Positions 1 through 8,577 of a stretch of 14,824 bases of DNA are shown here, piece by piece; the stretch's first letter is position 1; each line of letters opens with the position of its first letter. The position numbers were made by a program, and so were the translations under genes. The notes under the pieces were generated by a model, which saw only the letters and a list, made by a program, of their open reading frames with translations, was not told the origin of the DNA and searched no databases. The DNA comes from Eubacterium sp. AF22-8LB (lineage in GTDB: Bacteria; Bacillota_I; Bacilli_A; Erysipelotrichales; Erysipelotrichaceae): positions 1 to 14,824 of the forward strand of contig NZ_QRVI01000038.1 of the NCBI RefSeq assembly GCF_003458715.1. Direction: 5' to 3'.

Positions 1-41
1 CATTAAAATTTAAAATTTATCTATTTTATGAGTCCTTTTTC

Positions 42-69
42 TTGACATAGTACCAAATAGAAATAAATT
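42..69 (+). promoter_or_regulatory. Possible -35/-10 promoter overlapping the res start
   Basis: A perfect TTGACA lies at 42-47 and is followed after 16 bp by TAAATT at 64-69. The -10 is weak and overlaps the TTG start codon, so transcription from here would not produce a leader for that start. It could serve ATG 140 instead. This is a sequence match only, and it may be coincidence in AT-rich DNA. Confidence 0.15.
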
Positions 70-2923
70 GGATTTTGATACAGAAGGTGTAGACTATTTT
101 ATTGGACATTCAAATAAGCTGTCTATTGATGATTTTACTATGCTTGATAATGTACAAAATATCCAGGAGCGTAATGATATTCAAATGGCAAAGGATCTAC
201 AGAAGAGAAACTTTACGATTGAAATGGAAACGGGTACTGGTAAAACGTATGTTTATACGAAAACAATTTTAGAGCTTAATAAACGTTATGGATTTACTAA
301 GTTTATTATTGTAGTTCCCAGTATTGCGATTAAGGAAGGTGTAAACAGTTCTTTAAATGCGACTAAAGAGCATTTTATAGAAAAGTATGACAATGTTGTT
401 TATAACTACTTTGTTTATGATTCAAATCACTTGGAACGAATTAGAGAGTTTGCGACGAGCACAAATATTGAAATCATGATTATTAATATTGATGCGTTTA
501 GAAAGAGCTTTACAGATCCTTCTAAAGAAACAAAGGCAAACTTGATTCATAGAACGAGTGATAAATTAAATGGTAATAAGCCAATTGATTTGATTGCTGG
601 AACAAATCCAATTGTAATTATTGATGAACCACAGTCTGTAGATGGTACTAAAAAATCTAAGGAAGCCATCGCTTCATTGAATCCTTTATGTACATTGCGT
701 TATTCAGCTACACATAAAGAAATGTATGATTTAATGTATCGTTTAACTCCAGTTGATGCATATCAAGAGAATCTTGTTAAGCATATTGAGGTGGCTTCTA
801 TTACAAGTAATGAAGCGAGCACGAAGCCTTATGTTAGATTGGTGAGTGTATCTTTAAAAAAAGTATTTACATGTCGTTTAGAGATTTATATGAATAACAA
901 GAAAACGGGTATAATAGATAAGAAAACAATTACAGCTAAAACAAGAGATGATTTGTGGGAATTATCTAATGAGGTAGATTACTACAAGGATAATGGCTTT
1001 ATTATTGATAATATTTCATGTAATCCAGGCGATGAATATGTTGATTTCTCAAATGGTGAGAGACTTTATGTTGGAGAAATTATCGGTAATGTAGATGAGA
1101 CTGCTTTAAAGCGTGCTCAGATTCGTCAAACGATTGAGATGCATTTAAATAAAGAAACATCCTATATTAAGCAAGGTATAAAAGTACTAAGTTTATTCTT
1201 TATTGACGAAGTTAGTAAGTACCGCGACTATTCTAGAGATGATGAAAAAGGGGATTATCAGCGTTGGTTTGAAGAAGAATATACAAAATTGATCAATCTT
1301 CCTAAATATAAAGTATTGCGTGAAAAATATGGCGATTATATCTCATTAGATCCTACGGAAGTGCATGATGGCTACTTTGCACAGGATGGTAAGGGAAGAG
1401 TAAAAAATTCTAGTGGAACTACAAATGATGATGAGACAACTTATCAATTGATTATGAAAGATAAAGAACGTTTATTATCTTTTGATGAACCTATTCGATT
1501 TATTTTCTCCCACTCAGCTTTAAAAGAAGGCTGGGATAACCCAAATGTATTCCAGGTTTGTACTTTAGTAGAAACTAAAGATACTATGACAAAACGTCAA
1601 AAGATTGGGCGTGGTTTACGCATTTGTGTTAATCAAAATGGAGAGCGTGTATTAGATTCTAAGTTTAATACTCTAAGTGTAATTGCGAATGAATCTTATA
1701 AGGATTTTGCGAGTACACTTCAAAAAGAACTTGAAAATGATAACTTTAAATTTGGTATTATTGAGCCAATTAGTTTTACTGGTATTGCCGTAAAACAATA
1801 TGATGGTACGTTGATAGAATTGTCTCAGAAACAGTCTGAAGAAATTTATAATTACTTGGTCAAAAACGAGTATATGACTTCTAAGGGTAAAATAACAAAT
1901 AAATATCATCAGGATAAGCATGATGATAAGTTTGTATTACCTGAACAATATGAATCATTTACTTCAAAAGTAATGAAGCGTATTGATAATCTTTCTAGAG
2001 AAATTGAAATTAAGGATGCTTCTACAAAGGTTCCTGTTAAATTAAATAAAGAGGTTCAACTTTCTCCTGAATTTGTGTCTTTATGGAATAAAATCAAACA
2101 AAAGACGGTTTATACAATCAATATGGATATGGATAAATTTAAAAAGGAAGCTGTTGAACAAATTCAAAACATGCCTCGTATTCGTCCAGACAAGATTGAT
2201 GCTCAAATCACAAATGTAGACATTACAAAACAAGGTGTAAAAGATGTGGGTAGTCAAGTGAGAGAACTAGGTGCAGTATATGAATTTGATACAATGACAT
2301 ATCCGGATTTTATTCGTAGATTACAGGATTCAACTGACTTATTAAGAAAGACAATTATTGAAATTGTATCTAAGTCAGGTAGATTAAAAGAATTCTATGA
2401 AAATCCAGAAGAATGGATCAAACAAGTATCAAAAATCTTGTTGTCTGTTAAGAAAGAAAACTTAACTGAAGGAATCAAATACAAAAAAGTGGATGACTAT
2501 TACGAACAAGATTTCATATTCAATGATGAAGAATTGTATGGATATAAGGATCGAAATGTATTAGATGTTTCTTCTGATAAAAATATCTATGACCATGTAA
2601 TTTATGATTCAGAAATTGAACGTGAATTTGCGATAGATGCAGAAAATGATGACGATGTTCTTCTATATGCAAAATTACCAAGTCGATTTAAGATTGATAC
2701 ACCAATTGGAAATTATAATCCGGATTGGGCAGTTGTATTAAATACGTTTGAAGGAGAAAAATTGTATTTTGTAGCTGAAACTAAGGGTACAGAAAACATC
2801 AATGATCTTAAGGGGTCTGAAAAGAAAAAGATTCTTTGTGGTAGAAAGCATTTTGAAGTGATTGATACTGGAATTAAGTATGAAGTTGTCAAGGAATTGA
2901 AGACTTTGAAAGAAAGGAGTTGA
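68..2923 (+). CDS. res: Type III restriction endonuclease subunit Res, apparently missing its N-terminus
   Basis: This is the ATP-dependent translocase/nuclease subunit of a Type III restriction-modification system, which cleaves DNA together with a Mod methyltransferase. The superfamily-2 helicase motifs are intact: Walker A METGTGKTY at residues 53-61, motif Ia IVVPSIAIKEG at 81-91, motif II DEPQ at 186-189, motif III RYSATH at 211-216, motif V ALKEGWDNPNVFQ at 484-496, and motif VI QKIGRGLRI at 511-519. A C-terminal PD-(D/E)XK nuclease site is visible as D886, E904 and K906. The 951-aa frame opens at a TTG with no clear ribosome binding site and is closed upstream by an in-frame TGA at 29-31. 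From memory, family members carry some 40-60 more residues before this point, so the gene is probably 5'-truncated or frameshifted. ATG 140 is an alternative start. No mod gene lies in the window; it would normally precede res. The 3' end overlaps the SIR2 gene. Confidence 0.9.
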   Translation: MDFDTEGVDYFIGHSNKLSIDDFTMLDNVQNIQERNDIQMAKDLQKRNFTIEMETGTGKTYVYTKTILELNKRYGFTKFIIVVPSIAIKEGVNSSLNATKEHFIEKYDNVVYNYFVYDSNHLERIREFATSTNIEIMIINIDAFRKSFTDPSKETKANLIHRTSDKLNGNKPIDLIAGTNPIVIIDEPQSVDGTKKSKEAIASLNPLCTLRYSATHKEMYDLMYRLTPVDAYQENLVKHIEVASITSNEASTKPYVRLVSVSLKKVFTCRLEIYMNNKKTGIIDKKTITAKTRDDLWELSNEVDYYKDNGFIIDNISCNPGDEYVDFSNGERLYVGEIIGNVDETALKRAQIRQTIEMHLNKETSYIKQGIKVLSLFFIDEVSKYRDYSRDDEKGDYQRWFEEEYTKLINLPKYKVLREKYGDYISLDPTEVHDGYFAQDGKGRVKNSSGTTNDDETTYQLIMKDKERLLSFDEPIRFIFSHSALKEGWDNPNVFQVCTLVETKDTMTKRQKIGRGLRICVNQNGERVLDSKFNTLSVIANESYKDFASTLQKELENDNFKFGIIEPISFTGIAVKQYDGTLIELSQKQSEEIYNYLVKNEYMTSKGKITNKYHQDKHDDKFVLPEQYESFTSKVMKRIDNLSREIEIKDASTKVPVKLNKEVQLSPEFVSLWNKIKQKTVYTINMDMDKFKKEAVEQIQNMPRIRPDKIDAQITNVDITKQGVKDVGSQVRELGAVYEFDTMTYPDFIRRLQDSTDLLRKTIIEIVSKSGRLKEFYENPEEWIKQVSKILLSVKKENLTEGIKYKKVDDYYEQDFIFNDEELYGYKDRNVLDVSSDKNIYDHVIYDSEIEREFAIDAENDDDVLLYAKLPSRFKIDTPIGNYNPDWAVVLNTFEGEKLYFVAETKGTENINDLKGSEKKKILCGRKHFEVIDTGIKYEVVKELKTLKERS

Positions 2924-3885
2924 TTCTTATCAAATGTAATTTAAAAATTCTTGAAAGTTTACGGACATTAATGATTACAAAAAGACTTAATGTGTTAATA
3001 GGGTCGGGGGCTTCATATCCAGCAATCAAATTGATGAAAGATTGTGAGGGTAAAAATTCTGAAGAAAAAAATGAGGATTTGATGAAAAGCGTTAAAGAAG
3101 CTATGGAATCATTGTTGGTTGGTAAATTAGAAGGAGATAGTAAAAGTATCGCAGATACATATACTGATTTTTTTAAAGAGATATTAGCTTTAATGGATAA
3201 GGCGAATTCTAGAATTACTCCAAAATCAGTTAATGTTTTTACAACTAATTATGATTTGTTTATTGAGAATGCGATAGATAGATTACTTCAAACCAATAAT
3301 TTTATATTTAATGATGGAACAAGTGGATATTTTCATAAATATTTAGATGGTTCTAATTTTAATAGGACAACATCTTATCGTGGCCTTAATGATAATTATA
3401 CTGATGAGTTGACAGTGATTAATTTACTTAAACCACATGGATCTATAAACTGGGCTAAAAAAGATGAAAATATTGAAGTTTGTAATACTATCCAACAAGG
3501 TTTTGTCAAAGTTCCTCCTACTGGTGTAGAAGCTGAGGAAACATTCATGAATAATCATTTTCATGAAATGCTACGAATTTTTCAACTTGAACTAGATAAA
3601 CCTCAGTCTGTCTTAATTGTTATAGGTTTTTCATTTCAAGATAAGCATATTGCAAAAATGGTAAAAAGAGCTTTAAAAATTAATGAGTTAATAGTAATGA
3701 TATTTACTTATTCTGAGGATGATATAAATGTAATTAAAGATAATTTAAATTTAAAGAATATTCCATCTAATCTACATTTAATATCTCCAAATAATTTTAT
3801 TGAAGACGATAAACAGTTAAAAAATTTTACATTCGCCGATTTAACTACGTTTATTAAGTCAGAGGCTAATTATGAAACAGAATAA
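2920..3885 (+). CDS. SIR2-like NADase subunit of a SIR2-HerA (Nezha-like) defence pair
   Basis: A 321-aa SIR2-domain protein. The Rossmann nucleotide-binding loop is GSGAS at residues 28-32, the catalytic-type motif is TTNYD at 108-112 (N110), and the active-site histidine is in KPHGS at 171-175 (H173). GFSFQDKHI at 236-244 is the late SIR2 signature of the bacterial SIR2_2-type proteins. In characterised SIR2-HerA systems this subunit destroys NAD+ when phage infection is sensed, leading to abortive infection; that role is transferred here by family and neighbourhood. Its TTG start (2920) overlaps the res TGA stop, and the AAAGGAG at 2913-2919 directly abuts it, which is too close. Translation may instead begin at ATG 2971 (residue 18), still ahead of the first SIR2 motif. 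The 3' end overlaps the HerA gene by 14 bp, so the two are translationally coupled. Codon use is more AT-rich (AGA-type arginines) than in res. Confidence 0.85.
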   Translation: MILIKCNLKILESLRTLMITKRLNVLIGSGASYPAIKLMKDCEGKNSEEKNEDLMKSVKEAMESLLVGKLEGDSKSIADTYTDFFKEILALMDKANSRITPKSVNVFTTNYDLFIENAIDRLLQTNNFIFNDGTSGYFHKYLDGSNFNRTTSYRGLNDNYTDELTVINLLKPHGSINWAKKDENIEVCNTIQQGFVKVPPTGVEAEETFMNNHFHEMLRIFQLELDKPQSVLIVIGFSFQDKHIAKMVKRALKINELIVMIFTYSEDDINVIKDNLNLKNIPSNLHLISPNNFIEDDKQLKNFTFADLTTFIKSEANYETE

Positions 3886-5731
3886 AAGAGTAGGTGTTAT
3901 TATTGAAGTTGATGGCAATTTATCTAAAGTTGGTATGTATAATGAAACAAATGATTCAGATTATATTTGGTATGGAGATATTTTAACTGGCCCTAAGGTA
4001 GGTGCTTATTTAACTATCAACCAAAATGATGTTAAAATTATTGCAACTGTTTTTTCTGAAAAAATTATCGATTTGCAAAACGATGTTAGTAATGATGAAT
4101 TTGATAATACGTTTTCGAAAAACAGTATTAAACGTATAATAAGTTTAAAGGTAAAAGGTGTAATAGAAAACAATAATTTTCATGTTACTAGTAAATATGT
4201 ACCGATGATTGGTAATGTAGTAACTTTAACAACAAAAGACGAATTAAATCTTATATATGGTATTTATAAAAATGAATTAACTGTTAATATCGGTAAATCA
4301 ATTCTAGAAGAATATGATATCAATATACCAGTAAACCGATTTTTTGCATCACATATTGGAATATTTGGTAACACTGGTAGTGGTAAATCAAATACTTTAC
4401 ATAAACTATATAAAGAATTATTTCAAACAAAATATGCTGAAAATATGAAAAAACGTTCACAGTTTTTTGTGATAGATTTTAATGGTGAATACACTCAAGA
4501 AAATCAATTTGCCTTAAGTGATGAATTTAAAAAGGTTTTTACAATCAATACTGGGAAGTGTGGTGGGCAGAAACTTCCAATTTTAAAAGATTATATTTTA
4601 GATGCAGACATTTTATCTATCTTATTTGATGCTAAGCCGGGTACTCAAGTTCCTTTTTTACGAAATGCCATGAGAACATATAATGAAAAAGTTAGAAATT
4701 CTGCTTCTACATTTGGTCAAATGGAAATAGGTTTGTTGAAAAGGATTATAGTAAGTCATAAATCTGTTAATGCTAATAGCTTATATGACTGGGTAGAAGT
4801 AGCTGAAAAAATGAATGTAAATACATTTTTGTTAGATAAATTAAAAAAGTTGCATTTTTATAATGATTATGGAAATTTAAAAATTGAGGATGGCTATATT
4901 GATGGTGAACAATTATCACAATATGGCATAAAAGAATTAAAAATCAATGAGATTGAAGATGATGTTATATCTATAATTGAAGACTCTTCTGAATTTGAGA
5001 AGTTAAAATACTTTTTAGCTTTTCAAAGGATTTATGTATCTGCTTGGAAATCAACAAATCTAGAATATATCAATCCTTTGTTTAAAAGAATTGAAAATTC
5101 ATTAAATTCATTAGAAAAAGTAATTGACTTAGTCGACAATATTAGTGATTCATATGCTTTTATGAATATCATCTCACTTGCAGATGCTAATCAAGAAACA
5201 ACTCGACTAATTCCAATGTTATTTTCCAAAATGATTTATGATGATCATAAAGAATATGTGACATCATGTAAGACAGTTAAAAAAACTAAACATTTAATAA
5301 TAGATGAAGCACATAATATTTTAAATGGACAAATCCGAAGGAATAGTGATGATTGGCAAGATTATAGGCTTGGAATATTTGAAGAGATAATAAAAGAAGG
5401 TAGAAAATTTGGCTTTTTTATAACAATTGCAAGTCAAAGACCTTCAGATATTTCACCAACTATTATGTCTCAAATACATAACTATATTATCCATAGGTTA
5501 GTAAATGATAATGATCTAAATATGCTGATAAATACAATGCCCACATTAGATAAATTCTCATTTCAAATGATACCAAGTTTAGGGCAAGGAGAAGCAGTAA
5601 TTACTGGAAATGCTATTAAGGTGCCTATTTTAGTTAAAGTTAATAAAGAAAAAGTAATAAGGCCAAAGAGTGATGATATTGTACTGACTAGTTTATGGGA
5701 AGATATAGATGATTTTTCTACCTGGTTATAA
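3872..5731 (+). CDS. herA: HerA-type hexameric ATPase, partner of the SIR2 protein
   Basis: A 619-aa HerA/FtsK-superfamily ATPase. Residues 1 to about 130 form a beta-rich N-terminal region consistent with the HAS barrel of HerA proteins. Walker A is GNTGSGKSN at 166-174 (K172), followed by the HerA-typical FFVIDFNGEY at 198-207. Walker B is HLIIDEAHN at 474-482 (D478, E479). A sensor glutamine sits in IASQRPSDI at 519-527 (Q522), and R542 in HNYIIHRL is a candidate arginine finger. A helical insertion of about 200 residues lies between the Walker motifs. ATG 3872 lies inside the 3' end of the SIR2 gene, with AGAGG seven bases upstream. In known SIR2-HerA systems the ATPase forms a hexamer that assembles with and activates the SIR2 NADase. 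A lone HerA with a NurA nuclease is the usual alternative, but no nurA is present and the neighbour is SIR2. The operon ends at the terminator at 5851. Confidence 0.87.
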   Translation: MKQNKRVGVIIEVDGNLSKVGMYNETNDSDYIWYGDILTGPKVGAYLTINQNDVKIIATVFSEKIIDLQNDVSNDEFDNTFSKNSIKRIISLKVKGVIENNNFHVTSKYVPMIGNVVTLTTKDELNLIYGIYKNELTVNIGKSILEEYDINIPVNRFFASHIGIFGNTGSGKSNTLHKLYKELFQTKYAENMKKRSQFFVIDFNGEYTQENQFALSDEFKKVFTINTGKCGGQKLPILKDYILDADILSILFDAKPGTQVPFLRNAMRTYNEKVRNSASTFGQMEIGLLKRIIVSHKSVNANSLYDWVEVAEKMNVNTFLLDKLKKLHFYNDYGNLKIEDGYIDGEQLSQYGIKELKINEIEDDVISIIEDSSEFEKLKYFLAFQRIYVSAWKSTNLEYINPLFKRIENSLNSLEKVIDLVDNISDSYAFMNIISLADANQETTRLIPMLFSKMIYDDHKEYVTSCKTVKKTKHLIIDEAHNILNGQIRRNSDDWQDYRLGIFEEIIKEGRKFGFFITIASQRPSDISPTIMSQIHNYIIHRLVNDNDLNMLINTMPTLDKFSFQMIPSLGQGEAVITGNAIKVPILVKVNKEKVIRPKSDDIVLTSLWEDIDDFSTWL

Positions 5732-5850
5732 GTTAATAATCACTATAAACTTGAATGTTGGTTAGGTGATTTAGCTTTTTACAATTTGAGAAACGAAATA
5801 TATCTCAAAACATTTCGAAACCGTTATTCAATAATTTTTTTCAAAAGATG

Positions 5851-5886
5851 CCAAATAGAAGAAGTGAGTTCTATTTGGTCTTTTTT
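5851..5886 (+). terminator. Strong intrinsic terminator after the res-SIR2-HerA block
   Basis: A perfect 10-bp inverted repeat (CCAAATAGAA at 5851-5860 with TTCTATTTGG at 5869-5878) encloses an 8-nt loop and runs into TCTTTTTT. It lies 120 bp after the HerA stop and separates the left operon from the Z-A-B-C operon. Confidence 0.85.
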
Positions 5887-5957
5887 ATCAGAATAATAAA
5901 AGCCAACTTTTTAAGCCTATCAAATATATGCTGAAAGCGCTATAATAGTTATATGTG

Positions 5958-5986
5958 TTGACTGTGCAAGAATGAAGAAATTTATT
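5958..5986 (+). promoter_or_regulatory. Candidate promoter for the Z-A-B-C operon
   Basis: TTGACT at 5958-5963 and TTTATT at 5981-5986 are separated by 17 bp. A promoter is needed between the terminator at 5851-5886 and the gene at 6168, and this is the best-spaced pair I see. The -10 is only a partial match. The resulting transcript would carry a 5' leader of about 175 nt. Confidence 0.3.
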
Positions 5987-6167
5987 TTTATTAAGACATT
6001 AAATAATTTTGGTTATTAATAAAATAGATGTCGTTACATTTAGTAATTATTTAATTAGTCAATGAAGTCAAAAATTTTTAGAAATAAATTGCTAGAATAA
6101 TCAGAATATAAATAAATATTTTATTGACTATTGAAAAATAAAAAAACATATTAAGGAGTTCTCACTA

Positions 6168-8558
6168 ATGATATATTGTCCAATTCACAAAACTAAAGAA
6201 AATACAAATCTAGATTTAGGAGCAAATTATATTAAATTTGGAAAAGTTCGTGCATGTGAATGCCCTAAGTGTAGAAGAGCTTATATTAATGTTAGGGGCA
6301 TTAAAAGCGGATTATTAGGACAAACATCAAAAGGATATGCTGTAGTTAATTTATATAAGTATTATCCTTTTCCAAGAGAGTTTTATTTAGTTACCAATTC
6401 CCAATTAAAAAAGTTATCACAAAATTGCTCGTTAGTAGAGATACAAGAGTTTGTAAATAATAATAAATTATATAGAGTGAAATCATTCTGTGATGATACG
6501 ATGCAAAGGTATTACATTAATCAAGAAACTTATGAAAATTTTGTTAATACACTAAATAAACTTCAAATAAAAGTATGCGATGAAAGAAATATAGACGGAT
6601 TTCCTTACGTAAATAAATATGAGTTACTTCCAAATGAGTTGTATGTTTTAAATAATAATGAATTTGATAAAATCATTAAAAACTTCGGATTTATTGATAT
6701 ACAAAGATTTACAGATAAAAAGCGAAATGAATACATTATTCATGCAAAATATGATCAAGTTTCAAATAAATATTACATATCTGAAACAACTTATAAAGAT
6801 GTAAAGTATTTAGAATCTGAGGGAAAAATTAAAATCTATAATTTTAGAAATTTAAGAGTGGATGGAAAAAGCAAAAAAATGCATAATTTACCAGGTATAT
6901 TTTGCATTATGGAAGAAAAAGACCTTCAAAAAATGATGATCAAAGAAAAATTAATTGAATGTACTGATTTCAGAGTCACAAATAATACATGTTATTATAT
7001 TCCATCACGTTATGATGAAAAAACGAAAAGATTTTATATCAATACTAAAATTTATGAAAGAAATCTAGATTTGTTTAAAAAGCATAATACGATATTCATA
7101 GATTTTATTAAATTTAATGAGGAAAATATAAGTGTTGAACGCAATCTGCCTAAAACTATATACGTGTTAAATAACATTGATATGCGAAAGTTAAATACTA
7201 TATTAAATGTCCAGGAAATATCTTTTTTTAAAAATTCAAAATATACATTATATGAAATTCCAACAATGTATGACCCATTAAATAATGCATATTTTTTAAA
7301 TAGTAAGATAGCAAATGACTATACTCAAGTTTTTAATATTCTGAAAATTCATTTAATAAAGCATCAGACTTTGAATAATATAGTAGAAACATTTAAGAGA
7401 AGTAATTCTTTAAACAATAAAAATCTAAAGAAACAAAAAAACAATAAAAATGAAAACATTGATGTGTTTCCAATTAAAGCTTCACTAATTGATGGCAAAG
7501 TATGTTATAAATGCCATCAGGTTTTAGAACGAAAGTATCCTATATTCCATGAATCTTCACAAGATATTAAATTAAGGATGTATTTTTGTAAAAAATGCCA
7601 AAATTATTTTATTTTGAAAGATGATTTTGATAAAGATAAAGGATTTTATATTAAGTCAATAAAGGAAATTTCGTATCTCGATTATTTAAAATCTAAAAAT
7701 CAACAATCTTCTACTGGATTCGACAAAGATTTATATATAAATCAGCCTATTGTTGATCTTTCGTATGGAAAAGGAATATTTGTTCAAATGAAAGGATCGC
7801 ATATTCTTGTTGATTATAGTGGAAATAAACGGTCTTATCATTTTCCACAAAGTTTTAAAAATGGCAGATTACGGTTTGTAGATAAAGAATATCAAGATTC
7901 AATAATGTATGTAATAAATAAAGATGAAACAGTTCAAGAAGATAATTCATGTTATGTTTTACAAAAGAAAGTAACAGTACAAAATACATCTTATACAGAT
8001 GTACGAAGAATACCTGGACTTGTTTATAAGATTCAATTGATTGGATCAAGTAACAATCATGCAACAAGGATTCATCCTGTAGAGGATGTTGTAGTAAAAC
8101 TAGCTTATAAGAATCCTAAATCTAAAACGTTTGATATAGTGAGTATTCCTATGCATTATTGTAGTCGGTGTGATAAATATTTTGATATGAAACAATCATT
8201 TATACAAACGTTAAATAGATACAACTTGGACATTAATTATTTCGCGGCAAGTTTTGAAAGTGAAACAGGACAGCCCATTGTATTTAAGCAGATGGATTTA
8301 AGAGAGTTTTCTAAACTAAAATTGTTTGGTTATAGTGTAGGAGCAAATGGATTAAGTACAGGTGCAAGACATGAATTATTGAATTTTATTTTAAAGAATC
8401 ATTTGATGACGGCTTCAGAAATAAAGTCACAACTACAGTTTAATATTCGATTTATAGGAAAGAAAGCTCACATGGATGATGCGGTTGGTGATTGGGAAAA
8501 AGATATAGATTACATTAATGAATATATTTCAAGTGGTAAGATTCAATGGAAATATTAA
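6168..8558 (+). CDS. Unrecognised zinc-ribbon protein with four ~86-residue repeats (Z)
   Basis: A 796-aa protein whose family I do not recognise. Residues 1-35 form a zinc ribbon (C4xxH7 with C32xxC35). Four degenerate repeats start at about residues 68, 154, 241 and 327, each opening with a proline followed by a hydrophobic YxLxN-like strand (EFYLVTN, ELYVLNN, GIFCIME, TIYVLNN) and containing a later YYI/FYI/YFL strand. A lysine/asparagine-rich linker (about 408-430) follows. Then come a second ribbon (C446xxC449, C474xxC477), a small beta-barrel-like stretch beginning YGKGIFVQ (about 531-570) reminiscent of Tudor/KOW-type barrels, and a lone C665xxC668 pair. A C-terminal module beginning GYSVGANGLST (about 721-788) resembles, from memory, a domain found at the ends of other uncharacterised accessory proteins. 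Nucleic-acid binding is a reasonable inference. AAGGAG lies nine bases before ATG 6168. The gene heads an operon, ends 19 bp before the next, and is strikingly AT-rich (17-23% G+C in sampled lines). Confidence 0.8.
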   Translation: MIYCPIHKTKENTNLDLGANYIKFGKVRACECPKCRRAYINVRGIKSGLLGQTSKGYAVVNLYKYYPFPREFYLVTNSQLKKLSQNCSLVEIQEFVNNNKLYRVKSFCDDTMQRYYINQETYENFVNTLNKLQIKVCDERNIDGFPYVNKYELLPNELYVLNNNEFDKIIKNFGFIDIQRFTDKKRNEYIIHAKYDQVSNKYYISETTYKDVKYLESEGKIKIYNFRNLRVDGKSKKMHNLPGIFCIMEEKDLQKMMIKEKLIECTDFRVTNNTCYYIPSRYDEKTKRFYINTKIYERNLDLFKKHNTIFIDFIKFNEENISVERNLPKTIYVLNNIDMRKLNTILNVQEISFFKNSKYTLYEIPTMYDPLNNAYFLNSKIANDYTQVFNILKIHLIKHQTLNNIVETFKRSNSLNNKNLKKQKNNKNENIDVFPIKASLIDGKVCYKCHQVLERKYPIFHESSQDIKLRMYFCKKCQNYFILKDDFDKDKGFYIKSIKEISYLDYLKSKNQQSSTGFDKDLYINQPIVDLSYGKGIFVQMKGSHILVDYSGNKRSYHFPQSFKNGRLRFVDKEYQDSIMYVINKDETVQEDNSCYVLQKKVTVQNTSYTDVRRIPGLVYKIQLIGSSNNHATRIHPVEDVVVKLAYKNPKSKTFDIVSIPMHYCSRCDKYFDMKQSFIQTLNRYNLDINYFAASFESETGQPIVFKQMDLREFSKLKLFGYSVGANGLSTGARHELLNFILKNHLMTASEIKSQLQFNIRFIGKKAHMDDAVGDWEKDIDYINEYISSGKIQWKY

Positions 8559-8577
8559 TAATGAGGAGAAATAGGAT

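Larger units (their letters stand above)
5732..6167. other. 436-bp intergenic region: terminator, interleaved hairpins, leader of the next operon
   Basis: No convincing gene. It holds two interleaved inverted repeats (5785-5817), the terminator at 5851-5886, and a very AT-rich leader. Candidate promoter elements are TTGACT at 5958-5963 with TTTATT at 5981-5986 (17-bp spacer) and an isolated TATAAT at 5941-5946 without a good -35. An 8-bp inverted repeat, TAGTCAAT at 6056-6063 with ATTGACTA at 6123-6130, flanks the last part of the leader and could be an operator or chance. A 15-codon frame at 5972-6019 has no ribosome binding site. Confidence 0.6.

Noticed and set aside
1673..1921. 82-codon reading frame on the - strand inside res
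   Set aside because: It lies wholly antisense to conserved helicase-gene sequence, is AT-driven and hydrophobic, and has no ribosome binding site; it is a shadow. The same applies to the - strand frames inside Z, A, the kinase and A'.
53..5860. The same 10-mer CCAAATAGAA at 53-62 and in the terminator arm at 5851-5860, as a possible flanking attachment repeat
   Set aside because: The repeat is short and AT-rich and its second copy is fully explained as a terminator stem arm; there is no integrase or other sign of site-specific recombination.
5972..6019. 15-codon frame (MKKFIFIKTLNNFGY) in the Z leader
   Set aside because: No ribosome binding site precedes it, and frames of this size are expected by chance; there is no evidence of a leader peptide or signalling peptide.
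6056..6130. 8-bp inverted repeat TAGTCAAT/ATTGACTA as an operator
   Set aside because: The arms are 59 bp apart in very AT-rich DNA, where such repeats are frequent; kept only as a note in the intergenic entry.
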